Of a DNA stretch of 21,957 nucleotides, positions 13,610 to 21,957 are shown one piece after another; the stretch's first letter is position 1, and each line of letters opens with the position of its first letter. The notes beneath the pieces are model-generated. The model saw only the letters and a program-made list of their open reading frames with translations, was not told the origin of the DNA and searched no databases. The stretch lies in assembly GCA_964353865.1 (NCBI GenBank), contig CAYGXJ010000032.1, positions 1 to 21,957 of the forward strand, given 5' to 3'. The translations under genes and the position numbers were made by a program. The stretch comes from RBG-16-64-43 sp964353865 (GTDB lineage Bacteria > Chloroflexota > Anaerolineae > Anaerolineales > RBG-16-64-43).

Positions 13610-14199
13610 GGGGCACCTACACCAATGTCCGCGAGGAACGCCTCGAGCTCCGCAGCCTCCATCGCGCCGACTTTGTGTCCACGGATGACCCCGCGCGCAT
13701 CGACGAAGAACGTGGTCGGGTAGCCGCGCACGCGGTACAGGCCCTGCACGTACGCGCCGGGGTCGAGCAAGATATCGAAGGTCAGGCCCAACTCATCTGT
13801 AAACGCGCGCACCAGCGGTTCAGGTTCATCGAAGTTGATGGCCAGGATGCGCAGCCCGGCGGAGCGTCCAGCCTCATAGTGGGATTGAAGCAGCGGCATT
13901 TCCGTGCGGCACGGCTCACACCAGGTCGCCCAGAAGTTGAGCACCAGCGGCGACCCACGCAAAGCGCGCAGGTCCACCCGCTCGCCGCCAAGATTTGCCA
14001 GTGCGAACGTGGGCGCCGTCGCGCCAACCACCGGCGCGGGCGCCGGGGTGATGATCGGCGTGCTGGTCCCTTCCAATACAGAAACGGCCGCACTCTGCAC
14101 CGGGCGCAGCCAGAGGACAGCCGCGCTGGCCGAGCCCAGCACGAGGCCCAGCAAGACGAGTGCTGCCGTACTCAGCCTGCTCGGTTGTGTCCCGATCAT
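13606..14199 (-). CDS. TlpA/ResA-like membrane-anchored thioredoxin
   Basis: Extracytoplasmic thiol-disulfide reductase. The 197-residue protein has an N-terminal anchor (AALVLLGLVLGSASAAVLW, about 12-30), a Thr/Pro-rich spacer and a TlpA domain with APTFALANLGGERVDLRALRG, the active site WATWCEPC (C94, C97), and cis-Pro RGYPTTFFVD. The role is to carry reducing equivalents from CcdA to outside targets. Its ATG overlaps the ccdA stop (ATGA) and its stop overlaps the downstream glutaredoxin/DUF2085 gene. Confidence 0.92.
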   Translation of the reverse strand: MIGTQPSRLSTAALVLLGLVLGSASAAVLWLRPVQSAAVSVLEGTSTPIITPAPAPVVGATAPTFALANLGGERVDLRALRGSPLVLNFWATWCEPCRTEMPLLQSHYEAGRSAGLRILAINFDEPEPLVRAFTDELGLTFDILLDPGAYVQGLYRVRGYPTTFFVDARGVIRGHKVGAMEAAELEAFLADIGVGAP

Positions 14200-14918
14200 A
14201 GGCCGGTATTAATGAAGAAGCCGAAGGCTGCCAGGCGCTGGAACACGCCCAAGAGCAGCATGACGCCGATCACCACGAGCAGCGCGCCGGTGGCCAGCGA
14301 GACATAGCGCAGGTAGCGTGAGTAGCGGCGCAGCCATTCCGACACACGCCCGATGCCCAGCGCCGCGAGCAGGAACGGAACCGCCATGCCGGCCGAGTAC
14401 GCGACCAGCAAAACCACCCCGCGGCCAAGCGAGCCGCTGTCGAGGGCCAAGGTCAGCACCGCGCCCAGCACCGGACCCACACACGGCGCCCAGCCCGCCG
14501 AGAAAAAGACACCCATCAAGCCCGAAGAAATGTAGCCCCAGCTTGGGTCGGGCGCCGCTTGGCGCCGCGTGTCGGCATTGAGAAACGGCAGAGTGATGAC
14601 GCCCATCGTATGCAGGCCAAAGATGATCACAATCACGCCCCCGATGCGGCCCAGCCAGCCGCGCATGTCGTAAAGCAGCTGGCCGAGGGCGGAAGCCGCC
14701 GCGCCCAAGCCAATGAAGACCAGGCTGAAGCCGACTACGAAGGCCACGCCGTGCGAGAACACTCGCCACCGCCCGGGCGCTGCCCCGCCCCCGGACTGGG
14801 TGGCGATGCCGCCCAGATAGCCGACATAGGCCGGTACCAGCGCGAAGACGCACGGCGAGAGAAACGAGGCCACACCCGCGAGCCACGCTAGTCCAATCGA
14901 TACCGAGCGCACATCCAC
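14196..14918 (-). CDS. ccdA: CcdA/DsbD-type transmembrane thiol-disulfide carrier
   Basis: Moves electrons from cytosolic thioredoxin across the membrane. The 240-residue protein has about six membrane helices and the two key cysteines of the family: FLSPCVFALVPAYVGYLGG (C23) and FSAGWAPCVGPVLGA (C146). Length and topology are those of the minimal CcdA form without DsbD's outer domains. GTG at 14918 is preceded by GGAGAG about 8 nt upstream. It starts 19 nt after the L,D-transpeptidase stop and overlaps the tlpA-like gene, so all are co-transcribed. No cytochrome c maturation genes are nearby. Confidence 0.94.
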   Translation of the reverse strand: MDVRSVSIGLAWLAGVASFLSPCVFALVPAYVGYLGGIATQSGGGAAPGRWRVFSHGVAFVVGFSLVFIGLGAAASALGQLLYDMRGWLGRIGGVIVIIFGLHTMGVITLPFLNADTRRQAAPDPSWGYISSGLMGVFFSAGWAPCVGPVLGAVLTLALDSGSLGRGVVLLVAYSAGMAVPFLLAALGIGRVSEWLRRYSRYLRYVSLATGALLVVIGVMLLLGVFQRLAAFGFFINTGL

Positions 14919-14937
14919 GATGAGGGCTCTCCGCGTC

Positions 14938-15984
14938 CTATTCTTTCACGACGACCGTCGTTCCACCGGGCAGTTCCGGCACGGCCTCGCCAGGCAGGTA
15001 GCTCACGTGCGGCAGCGTCCAGCGGAACACCCACTTGGCATCTTCCGGCCGCGCATTGACGCAGCCATGCGACTTGGGAATGCCGTAATCGTTGTGCCAG
15101 TAGGTGGAATGGATGGCCACGCCGTTCGAGCTGATGAAAATGGTCGGCCAGCCCACCCCTGGCAGGTCGTATCCGCTGAGCGCATCGCCGGCAGCCATGC
15201 GCACTCCGATCCACTTGCGCTGCACACGATAGGTGCCGGGCGGGGTGGCCCACTTGCCGTCCTCGCTCTCGAGCTTGGCCCCGGAGGCAATGCGGGCGTG
15301 AAAGACTTCCACGCTGTTTTCGAAGGCCGAGAGCGATTGGCGCCCGAGGTCGACGACGATCTTCTTGTCTTCGACTTCCGCCGAGATCGGCGTGACTTCC
15401 TCCGGCGCAATGGGGCGCAGGGCTTCGGCCGGGACGTAGAGGCCGGTGTACTTCTCTTCGTCGAGGTGGTACCAGGCCGCGCCCAGCTCATCGTGAATGA
15501 CCTCGCTCACCGGATAGATGGAGGCGTAGTACAGGCGCTCACCCACGGCGGCCTCGGAGCGGGGCTTGGCGCGGCTGTCCGCGTACGGCACACTCACCTC
15601 CACCCACATGCGCCCATCGGCAATGGCCTCCACCGGCGCGTTGGGCCGGTATACGATGGGCTGCACATCCGGCGCATACAGGAAGCCTTGCGAGGTTTCC
15701 ATCCACACATGGTTCTGGTACTGGGTGCCTTTGCCGATGACCTCGCGCAGCACCTCGCTCACCTCATCCAGGACCTTCCAACCGAGCTGCGGGCTGTCGG
15801 GAGTCGGGCGCGCGTGGAGTGCCGTCCGGAGAATGGTCACCCGGCCGAGATGGGCACCGGGCGCAAAGGTCTGACTCCACTCGTCGGGCTGCAGGCGGCG
15901 CGGCAAGCTCAGGCGCGGGCCAATCCACGCGCTTGTCAGGCCCACGCTGCTCAATTTGAGGAAATCTCGGCGGTTGATCTTCAT
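14938..15984 (-). CDS. Exported L,D-transpeptidase (YkuD domain)
   Basis: Forms 3-3 peptidoglycan crosslinks or attaches proteins to peptidoglycan through an active-site Cys. The 348-residue protein begins MKINRRDFLKLSSVG, a twin-arginine (Tat) signal. About residues 45-215 are two SH3-like or wall-binding segments (VTILRTALHARPTPDSPQLG; VSVPYADSRAKPRSEAAVGERLYY). The YkuD catalytic domain follows, with IHSTYWHNDYGIPKSHGCVN giving the H-x(n)-SHGC motif (Cys near residue 307). ATG 15984 follows GAAGGT. The open frame extends to 16086 but that would precede the Tat motif and cross the promoter. It leads the thiol-redox operon, which may keep its catalytic Cys reduced. Confidence 0.93.
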   Translation of the reverse strand: MKINRRDFLKLSSVGLTSAWIGPRLSLPRRLQPDEWSQTFAPGAHLGRVTILRTALHARPTPDSPQLGWKVLDEVSEVLREVIGKGTQYQNHVWMETSQGFLYAPDVQPIVYRPNAPVEAIADGRMWVEVSVPYADSRAKPRSEAAVGERLYYASIYPVSEVIHDELGAAWYHLDEEKYTGLYVPAEALRPIAPEEVTPISAEVEDKKIVVDLGRQSLSAFENSVEVFHARIASGAKLESEDGKWATPPGTYRVQRKWIGVRMAAGDALSGYDLPGVGWPTIFISSNGVAIHSTYWHNDYGIPKSHGCVNARPEDAKWVFRWTLPHVSYLPGEAVPELPGGTTVVVKE

Positions 15985-16007
15985 GACCTTCGATCCACGC
16001 GGGGGTG

Positions 16008-16036
16008 AGCATACCGTCTGGAGGCGCTTTCGACAA
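16008..16036 (-). promoter_or_regulatory. Promoter for the L,D-transpeptidase / redox operon
   Basis: On the minus strand TTGTCG (16036-16031) and TATGCT (16013-16008) are separated by 17 nt; each matches consensus at four of six positions. The start would be near 16001, about 17 nt before the ATG. On the opposite strand TATGAT at 16077-16082 is a weak -10 candidate for the malic enzyme gene, without a good -35. Confidence 0.5.
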
Positions 16037-16136
16037 GCCCCATTCGGAAGAACCATACCATTTGGGCCGGACTTCTTATGATACACTTATCAAGCTCCTC
16101 CCTCCAGTTCCCCCTCTTTGGCCAACGGAGTCCCAC

Positions 16137-18386
<2,250 letters not shown>

Positions 18387-18459
18387 GCATCCCAGGGCCG
18401 GCCTGCTCGGTCTCCCCGATTCCCGCAACTCTTCGCCCCCGGTCAGCCCCTCGGCCCTC

Positions 18460-18490
18460 TTGACATTAACCTTACGTCATAGTCTATACC
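18460..18490 (+). promoter_or_regulatory. MerR-type promoter (19-bp spacer) of the regulator gene
   Basis: TTGACA (18460-18465) and TATACC (18485-18490) are separated by 19 bp, the long spacer typical of MerR-controlled promoters. An imperfect dyad, TGAC (18461-18464) with GTCA (18476-18479), lies in the spacer. The expected start is at or next to the ATG at 18497, so the message would be leaderless. Autoregulation is inferred. Confidence 0.6.
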
Positions 18491-18496
18491 GGCGCC

Positions 18497-19254
18497 ATGC
18501 TCACCGTGAAACAGGTCTGCGACTTGGCCGGGCTGACCCCCGCACGCTCCACTACTACGACCAGATCGGGCTGTTCAAGCCGGCGCGGGTTGGCAAGAAC
18601 GGCTATCGCTTCTACAGCGAGGACTCCGTGCTGCTCCTGCAGCAGATCCTGCTGTATCGCGCCTTGGACATGCCCCTCGAGGAGATCCGCCGGATCATCA
18701 AACGCCGCGACTTCGAGGCCTCAGTCGCGCTCGAAACCCACAGCCGGGAGCTTGGCAAGCGCATTGCCCGACTGGAACGTCTGCAGGCCACGGTGGACAG
18801 CACCATATTGCACCTTAAAGGAGTCAGGCCGATGAACCAGAAGCAATTCTTCGAGGGGTTCAGCGATGAACAGCAGGCCGAGTACGAAAAGGAAGCCATG
18901 CAACGTTACGACCCGGAGATCGTGAAGGCCTCCAACAAGAAGTGGAAGGCTTGTGCGCCCGCCGCAAAGCAGCGCATTGGCGACGAAGGGAATGCCGTCT
19001 ATGCCGGTCTGCTCGAGGCCATGCCGCGCGGCCCGGCTTCACCCGAGGCGCAAGCGTGCGTCGAGCGCTGGCGGCGTCACATGGAGTACTTCTGGGTTCC
19101 CAACAACGAGCAGTTGCTGGGTCTGGTGGAGGGGTACAACAGCGACCCGCGCTTCAAGGCCAACTTCGACAGGATCGACCCGCGTCTGGCCGAGTTCATG
19201 CGCGAGGCGGTGCGGGTGTATGTGTCCGGCCGGAGGGGATCGCCGAGGTCCTAA
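18497..19254 (+). pseudogene. MerR-family regulator with TipAS effector domain, frameshifted near its start
   Basis: Drug- or ligand-sensing transcription activator. The start MLTVKQVCDLAGLT is the first part of a MerR helix-turn-helix, but the continuation RTLHYYDQIGLFKPARVGKNGYR lies in another frame. The switch is at the CCCCC run 18537-18541: one missing base (or two extra) breaks the gene. Downstream the frame is intact to 19254: HTH wing and dimerisation helix (LEEIRRIIKRRDFEASVAL, ARLERLQATVDS), then a TipAS-like domain (MNQKQFFEGFSDEQQAEYEKE... MEYFWVPNNEQLLGLVEGY). Either a sequencing/assembly error in a homopolymer or a recent mutation. A frame-B ORF begins at 18460, but that start lies inside the promoter. 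Its stop overlaps the stop of the convergent ATPase gene. Confidence 0.82.
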
Positions 19255-20453
19255 CCGGATACCCAGTGCTCGACCGGTCGGGATAGGAACTGGTCCAATG
19301 GAATTCCTTCACCCCCGACCAAGAGCGGCCTGACGCCCGGGAAAGCGCGGGCGAACGCCTCGAGCCCCGGCGGGGATAGACGAGCTCGGGTGCTCTTAAC
19401 CTCAAGAGCCGTGAGCTTGCGCCCGCTCTTAATAACGAAGTCGACCTCCAGATTGCGTTCGCGCCAGTAGAAGAGCTGAACCTGGTTCAGCGCCGCTGCA
19501 TTCGCCAGGTGTGCGCCGACCGCCGACTCTACCAGCCGGCCCCAGATCTCATGATCGCCACGGGCCTCTTTCAGCGTTGTCCCGGCCTGGGCTGAGATGA
19601 GCGCGGTGTTGAGAACCTGGAGCTTTGGACTCGATCCCCGCTGTCGGACCACCTCGCCCGCATACTTGGCCAGCCCCGTGAGCATCCCCGCCGCACCCAA
19701 GAGATCCAGGTAATGCGCCAGAGTGACTGTGTTGCCTGCATCCTGAAGCTGGCCGATCATCTTCGTGTACGATAGGATCTGGCTGGAATACGCACATCCC
19801 AACTGAAAGAGCCGGCGCAACACGGCCGGCTTGTCGACGCGGGTCAGAAGCAGCACGTCGCGGGCCAGGGTCGTCTCGATCAGCGAATCGAGGATGTATG
19901 CCGCCCAGCGTGGCGGATCGTGGATGAGCGGCGCAGCGCCCGGGTAGCCGCCGTAGAACACGTATTGCTCAAGCGCCCACCCGAAGGCGTCCCGCATTTC
20001 AGCGAACGACCAGTGGGGTAAGCGCACGACCTCGAAGCGTCCGGCCAGACTCTCAGTCAAACCCTGCTGCATCAGAAGTGGCGCCGATCCGAGCAGGATC
20101 ACCTTCAGCCTGTTCCCTGTGCGCGTGTCCTCGTCCCATAGGCGCTTGACGACATCTGACCAGCCGGGGATCTTGTGGATCTCGTCCAGCACCAGCAGTG
20201 CGCCGCGTCTGCCAGCCCGAGAACCCTCATGGCGTGCCACTTCCCATTGTTGCTCGATCCATATGGGGGAACGCAATGTCGGCTGGTCGGCACTCGCGAT
20301 GTGGTGTGCGAGCCCGCTTCGCGACACGACTTGCTGGACAAGGGTCGATTTCCCGACCTGACGCGGGCCGGTCACAACCTGGATAAACCGGCGCGGTTCG
20401 GCCAGGCGCCGCTGAAGAATCTGGGCGTACGGACGGGTGTAGGCCGCTGTCAT
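19251..20453 (-). CDS. AAA-type ATPase with DUF4143 domain
   Basis: A 400-residue P-loop ATPase of the ATP-binding/DUF4143 group, common as solitary, often horizontally spread genes of unknown role. Walker A is GPRQVGKST (29-37), Walker B LLVLDEI (D90-E91), sensor region VILLGSAPLLMQQGLTESLAGRF. The C-terminal part has the DUF4143 layout ending in a nuclease-like fold with WRERNLEVDFVI and LTALEVKS, resembling PD-(D/E)xK spacing (Asp, then Glu-x-Lys). I chose ATG 20453; GTG 20462 is also possible and would leave a leader of only about 5 nt. It has its own strong promoter. Its stop (19251-19253) overlaps the MerR-gene stop (19252-19254), leaving no room for a terminator. Confidence 0.85.
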   Translation of the reverse strand: MTAAYTRPYAQILQRRLAEPRRFIQVVTGPRQVGKSTLVQQVVSRSGLAHHIASADQPTLRSPIWIEQQWEVARHEGSRAGRRGALLVLDEIHKIPGWSDVVKRLWDEDTRTGNRLKVILLGSAPLLMQQGLTESLAGRFEVVRLPHWSFAEMRDAFGWALEQYVFYGGYPGAAPLIHDPPRWAAYILDSLIETTLARDVLLLTRVDKPAVLRRLFQLGCAYSSQILSYTKMIGQLQDAGNTVTLAHYLDLLGAAGMLTGLAKYAGEVVRQRGSSPKLQVLNTALISAQAGTTLKEARGDHEIWGRLVESAVGAHLANAAALNQVQLFYWRERNLEVDFVIKSGRKLTALEVKSTRARLSPPGLEAFARAFPGVRPLLVGGEGIPLDQFLSRPVEHWVSG

Positions 20454-20493
20454 TTTACTCACTGTATTGACTTATTTTACTCAGTGCATTGAG
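20452..20493 (-). repeat. Two tandem 22-bp repeats over the ATPase-gene promoter and start
   Basis: ATTTTACTCACTGTATTGAC (20452-20471) and ATTTTACTCAGTGCATTGAG (20474-20493) differ at three of 20 positions and start 22 bp apart, two helical turns. The second contains the dyad ACTCA-N6-TGAGT. One copy covers the -10 box, the other the start codon, as expected of a paired operator. Confidence 0.65.
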
Positions 20494-20502
20494 TGATGTC
20501 AA
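20474..20502 (-). promoter_or_regulatory. Promoter of the AAA/DUF4143 gene
   Basis: On the minus strand TTGACA (20502-20497), a 17-nt spacer and TAAAAT (20479-20474), near consensus. Start predicted near 20467. Confidence 0.75.
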
Positions 20503-20509
20503 GAGGGGG

Positions 20510-20526
20510 CACTCGGCCCACGAGTG
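20510..20526 (-). terminator. Weak terminator hairpin after the membrane-anchored unknown gene
   Basis: On the minus strand CACTCG pairs with CGAGTG across five bases and is followed by CCCCCTCTTG, pyrimidine-rich but not a clean T run. It separates the gene ending at 20582 from the ATPase promoter. The short hairpin GTAGC/GCTAC near 20570-20585 overlaps the gene end. Confidence 0.35.
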
Positions 20527-20581
20527 ATTCTGCCTCCGGCCGTGGCAGAGCCGCTGTGCCCGCTTCAGCGTAGCCCGTGCG

Positions 20582-21352
20582 CTACTGCCCCTCGAACACT
20601 AGCCGCACGCCGCCGTGATACACGCTCCCGCCGCCGCGCGAACAGGAGGGTGCGCGGATCCCGGTGACCGGCAGCGCCAGGCCCGTGAGCTCCACCTGAT
20701 AGTCGGTGTCGGGGTCCATGGCGAAGTCACCATAGCCCGCATCCATCGATGGCTTGAGGCCGGTGAAGAAATGGTCGCTGCCCCCGGCCCAGCGCAGGCG
20801 CACTTCCACCCCGGAAGCCGGCGCCCCGCTGCGCGTGCGCACGCGCACTTCCAAACGCAGGCCGACCAGCGGGTCGCACATCTCGTCGCGGGAGAGCAGG
20901 CGTAGGCTGCCCATGGCGGTGGCCGCCGGGGGCACACGCGTGAAAGGCACCGCACTGGGGAACGGCGACACGGTGAGGGGGAAGGTGGCCAGCGGCGTCT
21001 GGCGCGCGCGCGCGGTCGGCGACAGCGGACCCGATTCGATCGCCGCGAGTGTTGCCAGCCCGCGCACTGCCGCATCCGCTCCATGCACCAGCGCGTGGCG
21101 AGCGGCAAGCGCCGTCAGATCCTCGGGCGCAACATCCGCAAAGAGCGCCAGGCGCGCCTGCGCACGCGGCGCATCGCCACTGGCCTGGTAGGCGGAGGCG
21201 ATCAGCGCCAGATATTCGTCGCGGAAATCCGCGCGCAGGCTGGCCGGCGCGGCATCCGCAAAGCGTACCGGGCGCACCAGCCAGGCATAGCCCGCGCCCA
21301 ACGCAAGGCCGGCCAGCACGCCGGCGGCGAGCATCAGCCAGCGCGTCCTCAC
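20582..21352 (-). CDS. Membrane-anchored protein of unknown function (paralog 2)
   Basis: A 256-residue protein with one N-terminal helix (LMLAAGVLAGLALGAGYAWL, about 6-25), then the block RPVRFADAAPASLRADFRDEYLALIASAYQ shared with the gene just upstream, an Ala-rich helical region, and a C-terminal beta-rich domain (about 145-256) containing VGLRLEVRVRTRSGAPASGVEVRLRW and YQVELTGLALPV that looks like an Ig-like or carboxypeptidase-regulatory fold exposed outside. I do not recognise a named family. GTG start at 21352 overlaps the upstream stop (GTGA). Confidence 0.75.
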   Translation of the reverse strand: MRTRWLMLAAGVLAGLALGAGYAWLVRPVRFADAAPASLRADFRDEYLALIASAYQASGDAPRAQARLALFADVAPEDLTALAARHALVHGADAAVRGLATLAAIESGPLSPTARARQTPLATFPLTVSPFPSAVPFTRVPPAATAMGSLRLLSRDEMCDPLVGLRLEVRVRTRSGAPASGVEVRLRWAGGSDHFFTGLKPSMDAGYGDFAMDPDTDYQVELTGLALPVTGIRAPSCSRGGGSVYHGGVRLVFEGQ

Positions 21353-21711
21353 GGCCCGCCTCCGGCACTGCCGAATGCCTGTTCGAGGTCAGCCGACAGG
21401 CCATACAGCTTGCGCAGGTCCGCCTCGGCGTAACCGGCGGCGGTGTAGCGTGCGGCTGTGTCGCGCACCTCCGCGCCCATCTCACTTGCCCCCAGCCGCG
21501 AGAGCTGCTGTGCGGCCAGACCCAGGTCGTGATCGGCCGCGTAGGCCTCGGCCACCATCAGCACGTAGTCGTCGCGGTAATCCTGGCGCAAGAGATCGGG
21601 GGTCGTGTTGACGTAGCGCACGGGGCTGACCCGCCAGCCATACCATAGGCCGAGCAGCACGCCAAAGGTCAATCCGCATACGGCGAAGAGGGCCGGGGAC
21701 AAGCGCTTCAT
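21349..21711 (-). CDS. Membrane-anchored protein of unknown function (paralog 1)
   Basis: A 120-residue protein, essentially the N-terminal module of its downstream neighbour: a membrane helix (LFAVCGLTFGVLLGLWYGW), then SPVRYVNTTPDLLRQDYRDDYVLMVAEAY, with a helical end (LRKLYGLSADLEQAFG). I chose ATG 21711, giving a clean MKRLSP signal-anchor start; the open frame to 21798 runs through the tRNA terminator. Function unknown; co-transcribed with the next gene. Confidence 0.75.
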   Translation of the reverse strand: MKRLSPALFAVCGLTFGVLLGLWYGWRVSPVRYVNTTPDLLRQDYRDDYVLMVAEAYAADHDLGLAAQQLSRLGASEMGAEVRDTAARYTAAGYAEADLRKLYGLSADLEQAFGSAGGGP

Positions 21712-21768
21712 GGTTTCACACGAGGAGGCCGCAGCACAGGTATCGCGCTCAGGTGCACGATGAACAAG

Positions 21769-21793
21769 AAAGAGGCGGAGGAAGCGCCTCTTT
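21769..21793 (-). terminator. Intrinsic terminator of tRNA-Leu
   Basis: On the minus strand AAAGAGGCG pairs perfectly with CGCCTCTTT (9 bp, 7-nt loop), followed by CTTGTT. It lies 21 nt after the tRNA 3' end. Confidence 0.75.
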
Positions 21794-21814
21794 GGCATGT
21801 TATAATCGCGCGAG

Positions 21815-21899
<85 letters not shown>

Positions 21900-21916
21900 T
21901 CTTCGCTTACCGCTGA

Positions 21917-21945
21917 AGTATATCGAAAGAAATCCTGAAGGTCAA
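21917..21945 (-). promoter_or_regulatory. Promoter of tRNA-Leu
   Basis: On the minus strand TTGACC (21945-21940), 17-nt spacer, TATACT (21922-21917). The start is predicted about 12 nt before the mature tRNA 5' end. Confidence 0.8.
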
Positions 21946-21957
21946 GCCAGTGCCGGA

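Noticed and set aside
16005..16136. Upstream extension of the malic enzyme start
   Set aside because: Would cross the divergent promoter region; conserved sequence begins after ATG 16137, which has a ribosome site.
18460..18496. Start of the MerR frame-B ORF at 18460
   Set aside because: Lies within the TTGACA...TATACC promoter, and its product lacks the first HTH helix, which is found in the other frame.

Overview
The window is GC-rich and gene-dense, with no rRNA, IS element or CRISPR. It appears to consist of two parts of different character that meet inside dnaK. Positions 1 to about 4,850 look actinobacterial: codons end almost uniformly in C or G, the genes are leucine dehydrogenase, fused branched-chain 2-oxoacid dehydrogenase E1 and a GNAT acetyltransferase, and an HspR (HAIR)-like operator sits in front of dnaK. 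From about 4,860 to the end the style is that of Chloroflexota, probably Anaerolineae: mixed codon endings (GAA and ATT appear), a lipoprotein with a Thr/Pro-rich stalk, a dnaK-dnaJ-prmA order, and hypothetical membrane proteins of a kind I associate with Anaerolineae. Taxonomic calls rest on remembered family resemblance and codon style, not on a search. A metagenomic assembly chimera through conserved dnaK sequence is the simplest explanation; a real recombination is the alternative.

Layout. (1) 1-4212, plus strand: branched-chain amino acid catabolism (leucine deamination, then oxidative decarboxylation) and a GNAT enzyme. (2) 4398-8406, plus strand: heat-shock operon dnaK, dnaJ, prmA, with a strong hairpin between dnaK and dnaJ. 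(3) 8659-9323: a possible 38-codon ORF coupled to a lipoprotein gene. (4) 9435-10272, minus strand: rpsU-infA behind a consensus promoter and a long structured leader containing an intrinsic terminator and a 35-codon ORF running through it. (5) 10282-12683, minus strand: yggU, yggT, yggS and pgeF, the 'ylm' set without sepF. (6) 12680-15984, minus strand: an exported L,D-transpeptidase, CcdA, a TlpA-like thioredoxin and a glutaredoxin/DUF2085 fusion, nearly all overlapping and continuing into pgeF and yggS. (7) 16137-18386, plus strand: malic enzyme fused to a phosphotransacetylase-like domain. (8) A frameshifted MerR/TipAS regulator converging on an AAA/DUF4143 ATPase; their stop codons overlap. 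(9) Two paralogous membrane-anchored unknown proteins and tRNA-Leu(CAA) with its own promoter and terminator.

The most notable signals are the mosaic dnaK, the rpsU-infA leader (three-helix element, terminator and leader ORF), the L,D-transpeptidase/thiol-reductase operon, and the MerR frameshift at a C5 run next to a near-leaderless promoter with a 19-bp spacer.
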